Shown: positions 40,748 through 49,757 of the stretch, piece after piece
How positions within the stretch are numbered: the stretch's first letter is position 1
Layout of the letters: each line of letters starts with the position of its first letter
From: Candidatus Roseilinea mizusawaensis
GTDB taxonomy: Bacteria; Chloroflexota; Anaerolineae; J036; Brachytrichaceae
Length of the DNA: 64,000 bases
Assembly: GCA_016841965.1 (NCBI GenBank)
Contig: JAEANN010000044.1
Span: 124,001 to 188,000, forward strand
Direction of reading: 5' to 3'
The notes under the pieces: generated by a model
The model's input: the letters and a program-made list of their open reading frames with translations, nothing else
Databases searched by the model: none
Told to the model about the DNA's origin: nothing
Made by a program: the position numbers and the translations under genes

Positions 40748-42301
40748 ATGAACTCTTTTCAGTTTTCCAACCCCCCCGGCAGCGCGCCATCCCTGGCTCG
40801 CCTGGCCTGGAATCGCATTGCATTCGGCCCGCGCCCTGAAGATATCGCCGGGTTTGGCGGCTTTGACCTGACTAGTTTTGTTGATCAACAGCTTGACTAC
40901 GAAGCAATCGACGACACGATCTGCGAGTCCTATCTGTCCGCCATGCCCAACACCGCGCCAGATGGCAGCGCAGTGCCGGCGCTGGATGCGTCATTGGCCG
41001 ATCTGCGCGCCTATGCAGACAACGACTTTTCCCGCCAAGAAGCCCTTAAACGATATTTGTGGATGGCCACTTACGCCCGCGCCGTGTTGAGCAAGCGCCA
41101 GCTTTTTGAACTGATGGTGGATTTTTGGACCAATCACTTCCACACCGATTTCCCCACCGATTACACCAAATACTGGGAGGACTACTACGTCATTCGTCAA
41201 CATGCGTTGGGCAACTTCCGTGATCTGTTGGGCGCCAGCGCAAAAAGCCCCGCCATGTTGACCTTTCTCAGCAATCGCTATAACGATGGCGCAAATCCAA
41301 ATGAAAACTACGCCCGCGAACTGATGGAGCTGCACACCGTCGGCAGCTATAGCTATGTGCCCGGCCCAGGGTACCGCACTGCGCCCAATTACACCGAAGA
41401 AGACGTGCACAAGGCTGCCCGCATTCTCAGCGGCTGGACGAATTACACCACGTCCGATAGGGCATTTCAGTTCAACGCCAGCCGCTCGTGGCCCAGGCAT
41501 GACTGGAGCGAAAAGCACCTGTGGATCGGCAACGACGCTCTGTATTACTTCCCCTATGGCGGCATTGAACAAGGCGAACAACTGTTGGATATTCTGGCCG
41601 AGCATCCCAGCACAGCCTGGTTTATCTCGTTCAAGCTATGCCGGCGTTTTATCAGCGATGTCCCAGATGTGTTCTGCCCCGATGCGGTGCAAGCCGGCGC
41701 GCAGGCTTTTGTGAACTCGCATGGCGATATTCGTCAAACTGTGCGCGCGATTTTGTTGCATCCCAAGTTCGCTCAGAGCTGGGGGCAGAAGATCAAGCGC
41801 CCGTTCGAGTTTATCGCTTCCACCTTGCGCGGCCTTGGCCTGAGTGAGATGATCAACCTGTTGCCTGACAACTGGCAGACCAATGGCCCGCGTGACTTCG
41901 AGAACCGCTTCGCCACGCTGGGCCAGGTGCTCTTTCAGCTTACCGCTCCCACCGGCTATCCCGACATCGGCGTGGCCTGGTGGAACACCAACCACATCTT
42001 TGGCCGCTGGACGCTGGCCAACATGTTTGTGGCGCGTTTCTTTGGCGAACAGACCAGCCAGACCAGCGCGCCGACCAACTCCCTCTTGCAGAGTGCGCTG
42101 GGTCTGCCCAAAACAGCCACCGAGGTAGTAGACTTGCTGATCGAGCGGTTGATCGGTCGCGCCATCCACAACGATGACCGCAACGCGCTGATAGACTATC
42201 TGGGCAATGGGAATCCCACCGCAACGATTCAGAGTGATTCGACGCGTCTGCGCCCGCTGATTGGTGTGGTCGCGGCATCTCCATATGCGCAATGGCGATG
42301 A
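40748..42301 (+). CDS. DUF1800 family protein
   Basis: A 517-residue DUF1800 protein. Family features are LARLAWNRIAFGPRPEDI at the start, the helix with LMVDFWTNHFHTD (about 122-134), KSPAMLTFLSNRYNDGANPNENYARELMELHTVG (residues from about 168), and AWFISFKLCRRFISD. Unlike DUF1501 it has no obvious signal peptide. A GTG at 40739 overlaps the previous stop (GTGA) and is an alternative start; ATG 40748 is chosen as MNSF begins the conserved part. It partners DUF1501 in many bacteria. Confidence 0.9.
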   Translation: MNSFQFSNPPGSAPSLARLAWNRIAFGPRPEDIAGFGGFDLTSFVDQQLDYEAIDDTICESYLSAMPNTAPDGSAVPALDASLADLRAYADNDFSRQEALKRYLWMATYARAVLSKRQLFELMVDFWTNHFHTDFPTDYTKYWEDYYVIRQHALGNFRDLLGASAKSPAMLTFLSNRYNDGANPNENYARELMELHTVGSYSYVPGPGYRTAPNYTEEDVHKAARILSGWTNYTTSDRAFQFNASRSWPRHDWSEKHLWIGNDALYYFPYGGIEQGEQLLDILAEHPSTAWFISFKLCRRFISDVPDVFCPDAVQAGAQAFVNSHGDIRQTVRAILLHPKFAQSWGQKIKRPFEFIASTLRGLGLSEMINLLPDNWQTNGPRDFENRFATLGQVLFQLTAPTGYPDIGVAWWNTNHIFGRWTLANMFVARFFGEQTSQTSAPTNSLLQSALGLPKTATEVVDLLIERLIGRAIHNDDRNALIDYLGNGNPTATIQSDSTRLRPLIGVVAASPYAQWR

Positions 42302-43002
42302 TGGGACAACGTAGAACGATGCTGAAAACTTTGCTAGCTCTGGGGAGTTTGGTTGTGGGGGGCGGGGCGTTTGTGTGGCTGTTGCAGCGCAGACAGGATG
42401 ATCTTGGGCGCATGGCCGGCCGGCTGGGTTTGACGCAGGTGAGTGGCGACACGACTGAAGAAACCGCCGATGCAGCCCGCGAGTTGCCGCGTCGCTGGCA
42501 GCGCCTGCTGATGCGCGGACAACTTGACGACCGGCCGGCCACCGTCTGGCAGCGCTTCTGGTATGAGAATCGTTTGGACTCGCGCCCCTATATGCGGGCG
42601 TCGTTTTGTGTCCTTGCGCTTGAGCGTACTATGCCAGCGCCGTTTCAGGCTGTGATCGAGCCGGCTGATCTGGGACAGTTTGCACTCACCCTGACCAGCC
42701 GCTGGGTGACTGCGCCCACCGGCGCAGGGATCGACGCGCGCTGGCGCGTGACCAGTGATGCACCTCAGACCCTCGAATTGCTGTTCACTCCTGCGTTGGC
42801 CGAATCGCTGGGCAATTTTGCCGATCGCTTTGCCTGTGATGATCCCTTCCGTTACACGCCCGATATGCGGCCGGCCGTGCTGGGCTGGTTCGACCTGGAA
42901 CCGATGCGCGTCACCTACACCACGCTGGGCCAGCCCGACGAAGCCTGCGCCGAGCGCATGCTCTGCGCGCTGCCTGTCCTCACTGCACTCGCCCGGCTGT
43001 GA
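42292..43002 (+). CDS. membrane-anchored hypothetical protein of the DUF1501/DUF1800 operon
   Basis: A 236-residue protein I do not recognise. One N-terminal transmembrane segment (about 11-26, TLLALGSLVVGGGAFVWLL) is followed by a soluble domain. It overlaps the DUF1800 stop by 10 nt and so is the fourth gene of the operon. The overlap implies coupled translation. Weak points of note are a WQRFWYENRLDSRPYMRA segment and a Cys-rich-free body apart from four cysteines (about 104, 183, 221, 228). It could anchor the DUF1800 protein, but that is conjecture. Confidence 0.7.
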   Translation: MAMMGQRRTMLKTLLALGSLVVGGGAFVWLLQRRQDDLGRMAGRLGLTQVSGDTTEETADAARELPRRWQRLLMRGQLDDRPATVWQRFWYENRLDSRPYMRASFCVLALERTMPAPFQAVIEPADLGQFALTLTSRWVTAPTGAGIDARWRVTSDAPQTLELLFTPALAESLGNFADRFACDDPFRYTPDMRPAVLGWFDLEPMRVTYTTLGQPDEACAERMLCALPVLTALARL

Positions 43003-43021
43003 CCGGTAGCCGGCTTGCGGG

Positions 43022-43027
43022 TACACT
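43022..43027 (+). promoter_or_regulatory. probable -10 hexamer TACACT for the SDR gene
   Basis: TACACT lies 32 nt upstream of the SDR ATG at 43060, leaving space for GAGGAG (about 43045-43050). Confidence 0.4.
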
Positions 43028-43059
43028 GTGGGCCGAAATTTGTCGAGGAGCACCGCTTG

Positions 43060-43818
43060 ATGAAACTGACAGGCAAAGTGGCGTTGGTGACGGGCGCGGC
43101 GCATCGCGTAGGCAAGGCGATTGCGCTGGCTCTGGCGCAAGAGGGCGCTGACATCGTGGTTCATTATGGGCGCAGCGCCGGCCCGGCGCAGGAAACTGCG
43201 CGCGAGATCGAGGCGCTGGGCCGGCGTGTCCTGCTGGCGCAGGCCGACATGGGCGATTGGCAATCGGCTTCACAGTTGGGCCGGCAAGCCCTGGCGCATT
43301 TTGGCCGGGTGGATATTCTGATCAATAGCGCGTCTAGCTTTGTCGAAGCCGACTATCTGAGCACCAGCGAAGCGCAATTCGACGAAGCGATGGATGTGAA
43401 TTGCAAGGGGCCGTTTGCGCTCAGCCAGGTCATCGGCAACTGGATGATGGCGCAGGAACTGCCGGCCGGCGTGTACTTCAACATCATCAACATCGTGGAC
43501 GAGGGCGCATTCTTTCCCAGCAAGACCTACACGGCCCATGCCATCTCCAAAGCTGCGTTGCTGGCGCTTACCCGTTCGCAGACGTTAATCTTTGGGCCAA
43601 AGGCGCGCGTCAATGCCATTTGCCCCGGCCCTATTCTCAAGCCGCCCACCTACAGCGATGAGAAATGGGAGGGCTTGCGCAAGACCAACCCGCTGAATGC
43701 GCTAGGCAGCGCCGAACAGGTGGCCGAGATTGTGCTGTTTTTGATCACCGGCCCACAGTTCATCAACGGCGATTGCATCATGCTCGAAGGCGGGCGGATG
43801 TGGAAGCGCGAGTTTTGA
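43060..43818 (+). CDS. pteridine-reductase-like short-chain dehydrogenase with His in place of the catalytic Tyr
   Basis: A 252-residue SDR. The TGAAHRVGKAIA loop (11-22, TGxxxRxG) and the NIINIVDEGA strand (141-150) with Asp147 in place of the SDR serine resemble PTR1/FolM pteridine reductases. Thirteen residues later, where PTR1 has the catalytic Tyr of YxxxK, this protein has His160 in HAISK (Lys164 kept); Tyr157 is three positions off. ARVNAICPGPILKP and the C-terminal GGRMW complete the fold. It may reduce dihydropterin/biopterin, but the missing Tyr makes activity doubtful. Shine-Dalgarno GAGGAG supports the start. Confidence 0.85.
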   Translation: MKLTGKVALVTGAAHRVGKAIALALAQEGADIVVHYGRSAGPAQETAREIEALGRRVLLAQADMGDWQSASQLGRQALAHFGRVDILINSASSFVEADYLSTSEAQFDEAMDVNCKGPFALSQVIGNWMMAQELPAGVYFNIINIVDEGAFFPSKTYTAHAISKAALLALTRSQTLIFGPKARVNAICPGPILKPPTYSDEKWEGLRKTNPLNALGSAEQVAEIVLFLITGPQFINGDCIMLEGGRMWKREF

Positions 43819-43828
43819 ACGGGAACGC

Positions 43829-45130
43829 TCAAACTTCGCGCGGGTCGGCGATATAGCCGGCCACAGCGCTGGCCGCCACCACCGCCGGCGACGCCAGATA
43901 AATCTCACTGTCGCGAGTGCCCATGCGCCCGCGAAAGTTGCGATTGGCGCTGCTGATCGTCACTTCGTTTGGGGCAGGGATGCCCATATGGTTGCCCATG
44001 CACGGCCCGCAGCCCGGCACGCCGATGACCGCGCCGGCTTCCAGAAAGATCGAGATGTAGCCCCGTCGCGTTGCTTCTTGCAGCACCTCGGATGAAGCCG
44101 GAATCACCACCATGCGCGTGCCACGCGCGATCTGTTTGCCTTGCAGCACCTCGCAGGCGGCTGCCAGATCCTCCAGCCGGCCATTGGTGCAGGTGCCCAA
44201 AAATGCCTGTTGAATGCGCGTCCCCCGCACTGCGCTGAGCGGCGCAACATTGTCCACGCGGTGCGGTTTGGCAATCATCGGTTCCAGAGTGCTTGCGTCG
44301 TAAACATGCGTGGCGACGTATCGCGCGTCGGCGTCGGGATACAACGCATCGCGCCGTGCAACGGCTGCCCAGTCCTGCGCGCTTTGGTTTTCTCTCTTGC
44401 TGCGCCGTTCCAGTCGCTCGGCCAGGTAGGCAAACACAGCTTCATCCGGCGGCAGCCAGGCGTTTTTGGCGCCGAACTCGGCCATCATGTTGGGAATAAC
44501 CATGCGGCTTTCCAGGCTAAGGTGATAGATGCCGTCGCCGTGAAACTCCACACTGGCATACAGGCCGCCATCTGCCCCCAGGTCGCCGATCAATTTCAGG
44601 CAAAAATCTTTTGCGGTGACGCCGAAAGGCAGCTTGCCGTTTAACACAATCTTCAAGCTTTCCGGCACGCGCAGCCACAGTTCGCCGGTGGCCCACAACG
44701 CCGCGACTTCGCTGCGGCCCACGCCGGCCCCGAACGCCCCCAGCCAGCCGTAGTGTGTGGTGTGACTATCTGCACCCAGGATGACCTGGCCCGGCAGCAC
44801 CAGTGCCTCTTCGCTCAACACCTGGTGGCAAATCCCACGCCCCACCTCGAAGAAGTGCTTCACGCCCTGCTCTTCGACAAACCGGCGCGCCTCAGCGTGG
44901 TTTTGCGCGTGCTGGGTGGTTGGCGCCGGCACAGCGTGATCAAGCGTGACGGCCAGCCGTTCGGGGTGCTGCACTCTGTCCACGCCGAGCTGTTTGAACA
45001 GCCGATAAATGGCAGCCGTGTTGTCGTGACTCAGAATCCGGTCGGGCCGGGCGTCCACGATTTGCCCGGCGGTGACTTCTGTCTGCCCCGACGCGCGCGC
45101 CAACGCTTTTTCGGCGAATGTTTTGCCCAT
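43829..45130 (-). CDS. 3-isopropylmalate dehydratase/homoaconitase large-subunit family protein
   Basis: A 433-residue aconitase-superfamily large subunit (LeuC/HacA type). [15 protein letters not shown] is the family opening; cluster cysteines are in [13 protein letters not shown] and [11 protein letters not shown], and the substrate region includes [19 protein letters not shown]. It would isomerise isopropylmalate (leucine) or a homologue. The small subunit (LeuD) and other leucine genes are not adjacent; the gene is isolated between a convergent SDR and a divergent MFS transporter. Substrate is therefore undetermined. Confidence 0.88.
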   Translation of the reverse strand: MGKTFAEKALARASGQTEVTAGQIVDARPDRILSHDNTAAIYRLFKQLGVDRVQHPERLAVTLDHAVPAPTTQHAQNHAEARRFVEEQGVKHFFEVGRGICHQVLSEEALVLPGQVILGADSHTTHYGWLGAFGAGVGRSEVAALWATGELWLRVPESLKIVLNGKLPFGVTAKDFCLKLIGDLGADGGLYASVEFHGDGIYHLSLESRMVIPNMMAEFGAKNAWLPPDEAVFAYLAERLERRSKRENQSAQDWAAVARRDALYPDADARYVATHVYDASTLEPMIAKPHRVDNVAPLSAVRGTRIQQAFLGTCTNGRLEDLAAACEVLQGKQIARGTRMVVIPASSEVLQEATRRGYISIFLEAGAVIGVPGCGPCMGNHMGIPAPNEVTISSANRNFRGRMGTRDSEIYLASPAVVAASAVAGYIADPREV

Positions 45131-45251
45131 CTTCTCTCATTCCATGCCTGGTGATTTATCCGCCTGCTATGCTCAACGGCAAACCCATTCTACTCGCTGA
45201 ATGCGTGCCCCCGCCAGCAGATGGCTGCGCCCACGAAACGCATCCCTCGCG

Positions 45252-45257
45252 TATGAT
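45252..45257 (+). promoter_or_regulatory. possible -10 hexamer TATGAT before the MFS gene
   Basis: TATGAT ends 10 nt before the ATG at 45268 with no Shine-Dalgarno, a looser example of the leaderless pattern. Confidence 0.35.
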
Positions 45258-45267
45258 TACCCCTCTA

Positions 45268-46614
45268 ATGACTCTTCAAACTAAAGACGCGGGTCAAACC
45301 TCGCTCGCCCTGCCTGTCGCGCCGCCGTTGGATAGCAGCCGCAATTTCCTTGTCTTCACCGGCGACATCATCACATTCAGCATCGGGATGTACTTCATCC
45401 CGACCATCACCGTGTTGGTCGGCCTGGCCAGCAAGCTGACCGACGACAAGGCGCTGATCGGAGCGGTGGGCATGATGTGGAGTGTGAGCTGGTTTCTTCC
45501 GCAACTGGTCGCGGCGCGCATCGTGCGCGGCAAGCGACGCGAAAAGCCCTATCTCATTATCCCCAGCCTGATCGGCCGGCAGACATTCATCTTGTTCGCT
45601 GCCTGGCTGTTCTTCACCCAGGCGCAGCAGCCGATTCTGACCGTGTGGCTGTTGATCGCGGCGATTCTGGTATTCAACATCTGCGACGCGCTGGCCGGCG
45701 TGGCCTGGTTCGACATGCTCAGCCGTGCGCTCACGCCGCGCATGCGCGGTCGCAGCATGGCCATGGGGCAGTTGATCGCTGCCATCGGTGGCATCGGCGT
45801 TGGGCTGCTGGTCGAGCGGATTCTTGCGCCCGACGGTCTGCCCTTCCCGCTCAACTACGCCGTTATCTTCACCTGCGCATGGACGGCGTTCACGGCGTCG
45901 CTGATCATTATGTTCTTTCTGCGTGAGAACCCGGTTACCGAAGAGGCTGTCCAGCAGTCGCGGCAATCCAGCTTCTTTGCCGACCTGCGCGAGATTCTGG
46001 CGTCGGATGTCCTGTTCCGGCGCACGCTACTGGCCCGCCTGTTGACGACGGTCGAGGTCATGGCTGCGCCGTTCTATGTGGTGTTCAGCCGCGAACAGCT
46101 CGATCTGCCAGATTCAGCCATCGGCGTGTTCAGTTTGGCCTATATCCTCGGCAGCATTGCCGGCATTGTGTTGTTCGGCTGGCAACATGATCGCTTCGGC
46201 ACGCGCCGCGTCTTGCAGACGTCCTCGACGATGCAGTTTGTGGCGCCGGCGCTGTGCCTAGTGCTTGCGTTGGCGCCTTTTGTGTCCGTGCAGGTGGCCG
46301 GCGTTGCCTATGCCATGACATTGCTGGCTGTGGCGTTGAACGGTGCAATATCGCACTCGCTGGTGCTGGGCTATTTGGGCTATGTGATGGACAATGCTGC
46401 CGAGCGCTACCGGGCTACCTATGTCGGCGTGTTCAACACGGTCAGCGGCATGGCGTCGCTGACGCCTGTGCTCGGTGGCGCATTGATCGACGCATTGGCC
46501 GGCGCGCTGACCGGCACACTGCCCTATGCTGTTGTGTTCGGCATCGTCGTTGTGACAGTTGGCGCTGGCTTGCTGATTGCCTATCGACTGCCCGACATCA
46601 GCCATCCGGGCTAA
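45268..46614 (+). CDS. MFS transporter
   Basis: A 448-residue major facilitator protein with about twelve hydrophobic segments, beginning at about 28 (FTGDIITFSIGMYFIPTITVLVGLAS). The loop RALTPRMRGRSMAMGQ corresponds to the charged motif A region. Substrate unknown. The ATG at 45268 is chosen over the ATG at 45253 (which overlaps a TATGAT hexamer) and the far upstream 45118. It stands alone, 36 nt before the glycosyltransferase gene. Confidence 0.85.
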   Translation: MTLQTKDAGQTSLALPVAPPLDSSRNFLVFTGDIITFSIGMYFIPTITVLVGLASKLTDDKALIGAVGMMWSVSWFLPQLVAARIVRGKRREKPYLIIPSLIGRQTFILFAAWLFFTQAQQPILTVWLLIAAILVFNICDALAGVAWFDMLSRALTPRMRGRSMAMGQLIAAIGGIGVGLLVERILAPDGLPFPLNYAVIFTCAWTAFTASLIIMFFLRENPVTEEAVQQSRQSSFFADLREILASDVLFRRTLLARLLTTVEVMAAPFYVVFSREQLDLPDSAIGVFSLAYILGSIAGIVLFGWQHDRFGTRRVLQTSSTMQFVAPALCLVLALAPFVSVQVAGVAYAMTLLAVALNGAISHSLVLGYLGYVMDNAAERYRATYVGVFNTVSGMASLTPVLGGALIDALAGALTGTLPYAVVFGIVVVTVGAGLLIAYRLPDISHPG

Positions 46615-46625
46615 GATCACTGCAA

Positions 46626-46631
46626 TATAAT
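46626..46631 (+). promoter_or_regulatory. -10 hexamer TATAAT for the glycosyltransferase gene
   Basis: TATAAT lies 19 nt before the TTG start at 46651, with GCGGAG in between as a ribosome site. Confidence 0.5.
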
Positions 46632-46650
46632 CAGCGCGGAGCATAGCTTC

Positions 46651-47427
46651 TTGAGCACAACATCCGCATCGTTCAATCCGTCTTTCAGCGGCTCTTCGCC
46701 CGGCGTTTTGCCTGTGACAGTTGATGTTGTCATCCCGGTGTACAACGAAGAGCGAGACCTTGAGCCCAGCGTGACCAAACTGCGGACATTTCTGCGCCAG
46801 AACTGCCCCTATCGCTGGCGTATCATGGTCGCCGATAACGCCTCTAAGGATCGCACCCTGGAGATTGCGCAATCGCTATCGGAGCGATATCCTGTAGAAG
46901 TGACGTTCATTCATCTGGACGCTAAGGGGCGTGGACGGGCGCTGAAAGCTGCCTGGATGGCTTCAGACGCCGATATCGTCTCCTACATGGATGTTGACTT
47001 GTCCACCAATCTCAAGCATTTCATGCCGATGATCGAGCCATTGGCGCGTGGCGAATATCATGTGGCAACCGGTTCTCGACTGATGCCCGGCGCGCGCGTG
47101 ACACGCCAGCTTAAACGCGAAGTGATCTCGCGTTGCTACAACCTCATTGTCAAGCTCATGTTTCCGCGTCGCCGTTTCTCCGACGCGCAATGCGGCTTCA
47201 AGGCGCTCAGCCGGCAGGCTGTGCGTGACCTGATCCCCCATATCGTCGACAACAACTGGTTCTTCGATTCCGAGTTGCTGATTCGCGCCGAGCAGCGCGG
47301 ATACCGCGTGTGGGAGGTGCCGGTTGAATGGATCGAAGACCTGGATTCCCGCGTCAAGATCGTCTCGACGGCGATTGAGGACTTGAAAGGTCTGTGGCGC
47401 GTGCGAACAACCAAACTGGGAAGCTAG
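46651..47427 (+). CDS. family 2 glycosyltransferase, dolichyl-phosphate sugar synthase type
   Basis: A 258-residue GT2 enzyme without a transmembrane tail. VDVVIPVYNEERDLEPSV (about 25-42), SYMDVDLSTNLKHF (the DxD-type region, about 112-125) and the later DAQCGFKALSR (about 184-194) match the DPG/DPM synthase group that transfers a sugar from a nucleotide to a polyprenyl phosphate. The start is TTG at 46651, with GGAG 11-14 nt upstream; no ATG is available in that region. fabF follows after 21 nt. Confidence 0.88.
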   Translation: MSTTSASFNPSFSGSSPGVLPVTVDVVIPVYNEERDLEPSVTKLRTFLRQNCPYRWRIMVADNASKDRTLEIAQSLSERYPVEVTFIHLDAKGRGRALKAAWMASDADIVSYMDVDLSTNLKHFMPMIEPLARGEYHVATGSRLMPGARVTRQLKREVISRCYNLIVKLMFPRRRFSDAQCGFKALSRQAVRDLIPHIVDNNWFFDSELLIRAEQRGYRVWEVPVEWIEDLDSRVKIVSTAIEDLKGLWRVRTTKLGS

Positions 47428-47448
47428 ACAAAACAGGAGCTTAAACGC

Positions 47449-48693
47449 ATGAAGGAAGAGCGAGTTGTTATTACGGGTATCGGCGCGGTGACTCCCCTGG
47501 GCAATGATCTGGATACCACCTGGCAGGCGCTGCTGGAGGGCAAGTCTGGCGTTGCCCCCATCACCCGTTTCGATCCGGACAAGCTGCCGGTGCGAGTTGC
47601 CTGTGAGATCAAGAATTTCGATCCCACAGTGGCCATTGATCCCAGAGACTTGCGCCGCATGGATTTGTACGAGCAATATGCCATCGTGGCAGCCAAGCAG
47701 GCCATGGTGAATGCCGGCTTGTCGATCACGCCCGAATTGTCCGAAGACGCCGCTATCGTCATCGGCACCGCCATCGGTGGCCTGCAAACACTGCTTGATC
47801 AGTATGAGATTCTCAAGCAGCAAGGGCCGCGCCGCATTAGCCCGTTTTGTATTCCGATGGTGATCAACAACGGCGCGTCGGGTATGCTGGCGATTGAGAT
47901 CGGCGCAAAAGGGCCATCCAACTCGCCGGTGAGCGCGTGCGCCACCAGCAACGATGCGCTCGGTCAGGCTTATCTGATGGTGCGCCGAGGCGACGCAAAG
48001 GTGGCTATTGCCGGCGGCGCGGACGCCACCGTGACTTTTATCGGCGTGGCCAGCTTTGACCGGCTGGGCGCGCTCAGCCACGACAACGCGCTTCCCTCTC
48101 AGTCGCCCAAACCATTCGACAAGAACCGCGATGGCGTCATCATCGGCGAAGGCGCTGTGGTGATGACGCTGGAGACACTCGAATTTGCGCAGGCGCGCGG
48201 CGCGAATATTCTGGCCGAGATCGTCGGCTATGGGCAAACCACCGATGCGTTCCACGTGATCGCGCCGGCAGAAGGCGGCGCCGGCGCTGCGCGGGCTATT
48301 CGGCGCGCGCTCAACAGCGCCGGCATCCGCCCGCAGGACATCGACTACATTAACGCGCACGGCACCGCCACACCCCTGAACGATGTGGCCGAAGCGCAGG
48401 CGATCAAAACAGTTTTTGGTGAACATGCCGGCCGGGTTGCTATCAGCGGGACCAAGAGCATGACCGGCCATATGATGGGCGCCGCCGGCGCGATGGAGGC
48501 GGCAGTGTGTGTGCGCGCCATTCAGACCGGCCTGGTTCCCGGCACCCGCAACTTGACCGAAGTCGATCCCCAATGCGCCGGACTTGACTTCATGCCCAAC
48601 GAGACGCGCTCGCTGCCCATCCGCTACGCCATGAATAACTCGTTTGGCTTTGGTGGCCACAACAGTGTGCTTATCCTCAAGCGATTCGAGTGA
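47449..48693 (+). CDS. fabF: beta-ketoacyl-ACP synthase II
   Basis: A 414-residue KAS II that elongates fatty acids. The catalytic triad is visible: Cys164 in SACATSNDA, His in YINAHGTATPLND (about 305) and His in SMTGHMMGAAG (about 341). Length and NSFGFGGHN near the end are standard. AGGAG 9-13 nt upstream supports the ATG at 47449. acpP, the common neighbour between fab genes and rnc, is absent; rnc follows directly. Confidence 0.96.
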   Translation: MKEERVVITGIGAVTPLGNDLDTTWQALLEGKSGVAPITRFDPDKLPVRVACEIKNFDPTVAIDPRDLRRMDLYEQYAIVAAKQAMVNAGLSITPELSEDAAIVIGTAIGGLQTLLDQYEILKQQGPRRISPFCIPMVINNGASGMLAIEIGAKGPSNSPVSACATSNDALGQAYLMVRRGDAKVAIAGGADATVTFIGVASFDRLGALSHDNALPSQSPKPFDKNRDGVIIGEGAVVMTLETLEFAQARGANILAEIVGYGQTTDAFHVIAPAEGGAGAARAIRRALNSAGIRPQDIDYINAHGTATPLNDVAEAQAIKTVFGEHAGRVAISGTKSMTGHMMGAAGAMEAAVCVRAIQTGLVPGTRNLTEVDPQCAGLDFMPNETRSLPIRYAMNNSFGFGGHNSVLILKRFE

Positions 48694-48706
48694 TATTTGA
48701 TCGACA

Positions 48707-48761
48707 ATTTGCGATTGACGACCGATGCTGCGTCGGCAATTGACGATCGTCGATCGCAAAT
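48707..48761. repeat. inverted heptamer-type repeat at the rnc 5' end
   Basis: ATTTGCGATTGACGA (48707-48721) and TCGTCGATCGCAAAT (48747-48761) are inverted copies with one mismatch. The element fills the space between fabF and the rnc start and is open in the rnc frame. Confidence 0.9.
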
Positions 48762-48762
48762 C

Positions 48763-49566
48763 ATGCAGTCATCCCTAGATATGCTGCCTGAATTCCGTGA
48801 TCCAGACAAACTTCTGCGCGCGCTGACCCATGCTTCCTACGCTAATGAGCACGCCATCGAGGCTGGCAAGCCGGTTCAGGACAACGAGCGTCTGGAGTTT
48901 CTGGGCGATGCTATCCTAGATTTCATTGCCGCCGCTTGGCTGTATCAGCGCTTCCCAGACTTTGACGAAGGGCGCCTGACGGCTCTGCGCGCCGCCCTGG
49001 TGCGCGCCGCCACGCTGGCCCAGTTTGCCGAACAGGTTGGTTTGCCCGACCGTCTGCGGCTGGGCAAGGGTGAAACGGAGAGTGGCGGCCGGCATCGCGC
49101 CAATATTCTCGGCGACGCTTTCGAGGCGCTGTTGGGCGCTCTCTATCTCGACCAGGGCTATCAGGCCGCCTATGACTTTTTGGTGCCCATCATTGAGCGC
49201 GCGATGCCGGCCATTCTTGTGGAGAATCTAGACCGTGACCCCAAAAGCCAGCTCCAAGAATGGAGCCAGGCCAACTGTTCGGTCACACCTCGCTACCGCT
49301 TGGTGTCTGCCACAGGACCCGATCACGCCAAGATCTTCACTGTGCAGGTGTCGATTGGCAACGAAGTGATTGCCACCGGCAACGGCACCAGCAAGCAAAT
49401 GGCCGAACAAGACGCGGCGCGAAATGCCCTGCTGAACCACGTCATGCGCCTGTCTGACGAGCAAGCAAATACCGCAGCCTCTGAAGCCTCAGACACCCAG
49501 GCGATGGAAAACTGGCTGGCCGCAGACGCTGATGCAGGTGAGACGGCCCCGGTTTCTGAGCGCTGA
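48763..49566 (+). CDS. rnc: ribonuclease III
   Basis: A 267-residue RNase III cleaving double-stranded RNA. The signature ERLEFLGDAIL (42-52) carries the metal residues, with the second glutamate in GDAFEALLGALYLDQG (about 111-126); the double-stranded-RNA-binding domain spans about 160-230 (SQLQEWSQAN to KQMAEQDAARNALL). A 30-residue acidic tail follows. The frame is open back to a TTG at 48697 through an inverted repeat; ATG 48763 is preferred because those 22 codons are repeat-derived. Confidence 0.93.
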   Translation: MQSSLDMLPEFRDPDKLLRALTHASYANEHAIEAGKPVQDNERLEFLGDAILDFIAAAWLYQRFPDFDEGRLTALRAALVRAATLAQFAEQVGLPDRLRLGKGETESGGRHRANILGDAFEALLGALYLDQGYQAAYDFLVPIIERAMPAILVENLDRDPKSQLQEWSQANCSVTPRYRLVSATGPDHAKIFTVQVSIGNEVIATGNGTSKQMAEQDAARNALLNHVMRLSDEQANTAASEASDTQAMENWLAADADAGETAPVSER

Positions 49567-49608
49567 CAGACACCCCTGGCGACCGCCTTGGCGCTTTCGC
49601 TGCTGTGC

Positions 49609-49637
49609 TTGTGCGAACCCTCGTTCTGCGATATGAT
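49609..49637 (+). promoter_or_regulatory. promoter TTGTGC-17-TATGAT for rplI
   Basis: -35 TTGTGC (49609-49614) and -10 TATGAT (49632-49637) are 17 nt apart. The resulting leader of about 110 nt before rplI includes a possible hairpin near 49695-49720. Confidence 0.55.
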
Positions 49638-49757
49638 TGCCAGACGCGTCCCGGCGCGCCGGCGGGTCATTTGGGTAGCTGGCCGCTGAGCATCAGCGCT
49701 GCGCAAGAAGGGTGCGCGCATGCGACGCCCGCAACTCACAAGCATTAGAGGATCGCT

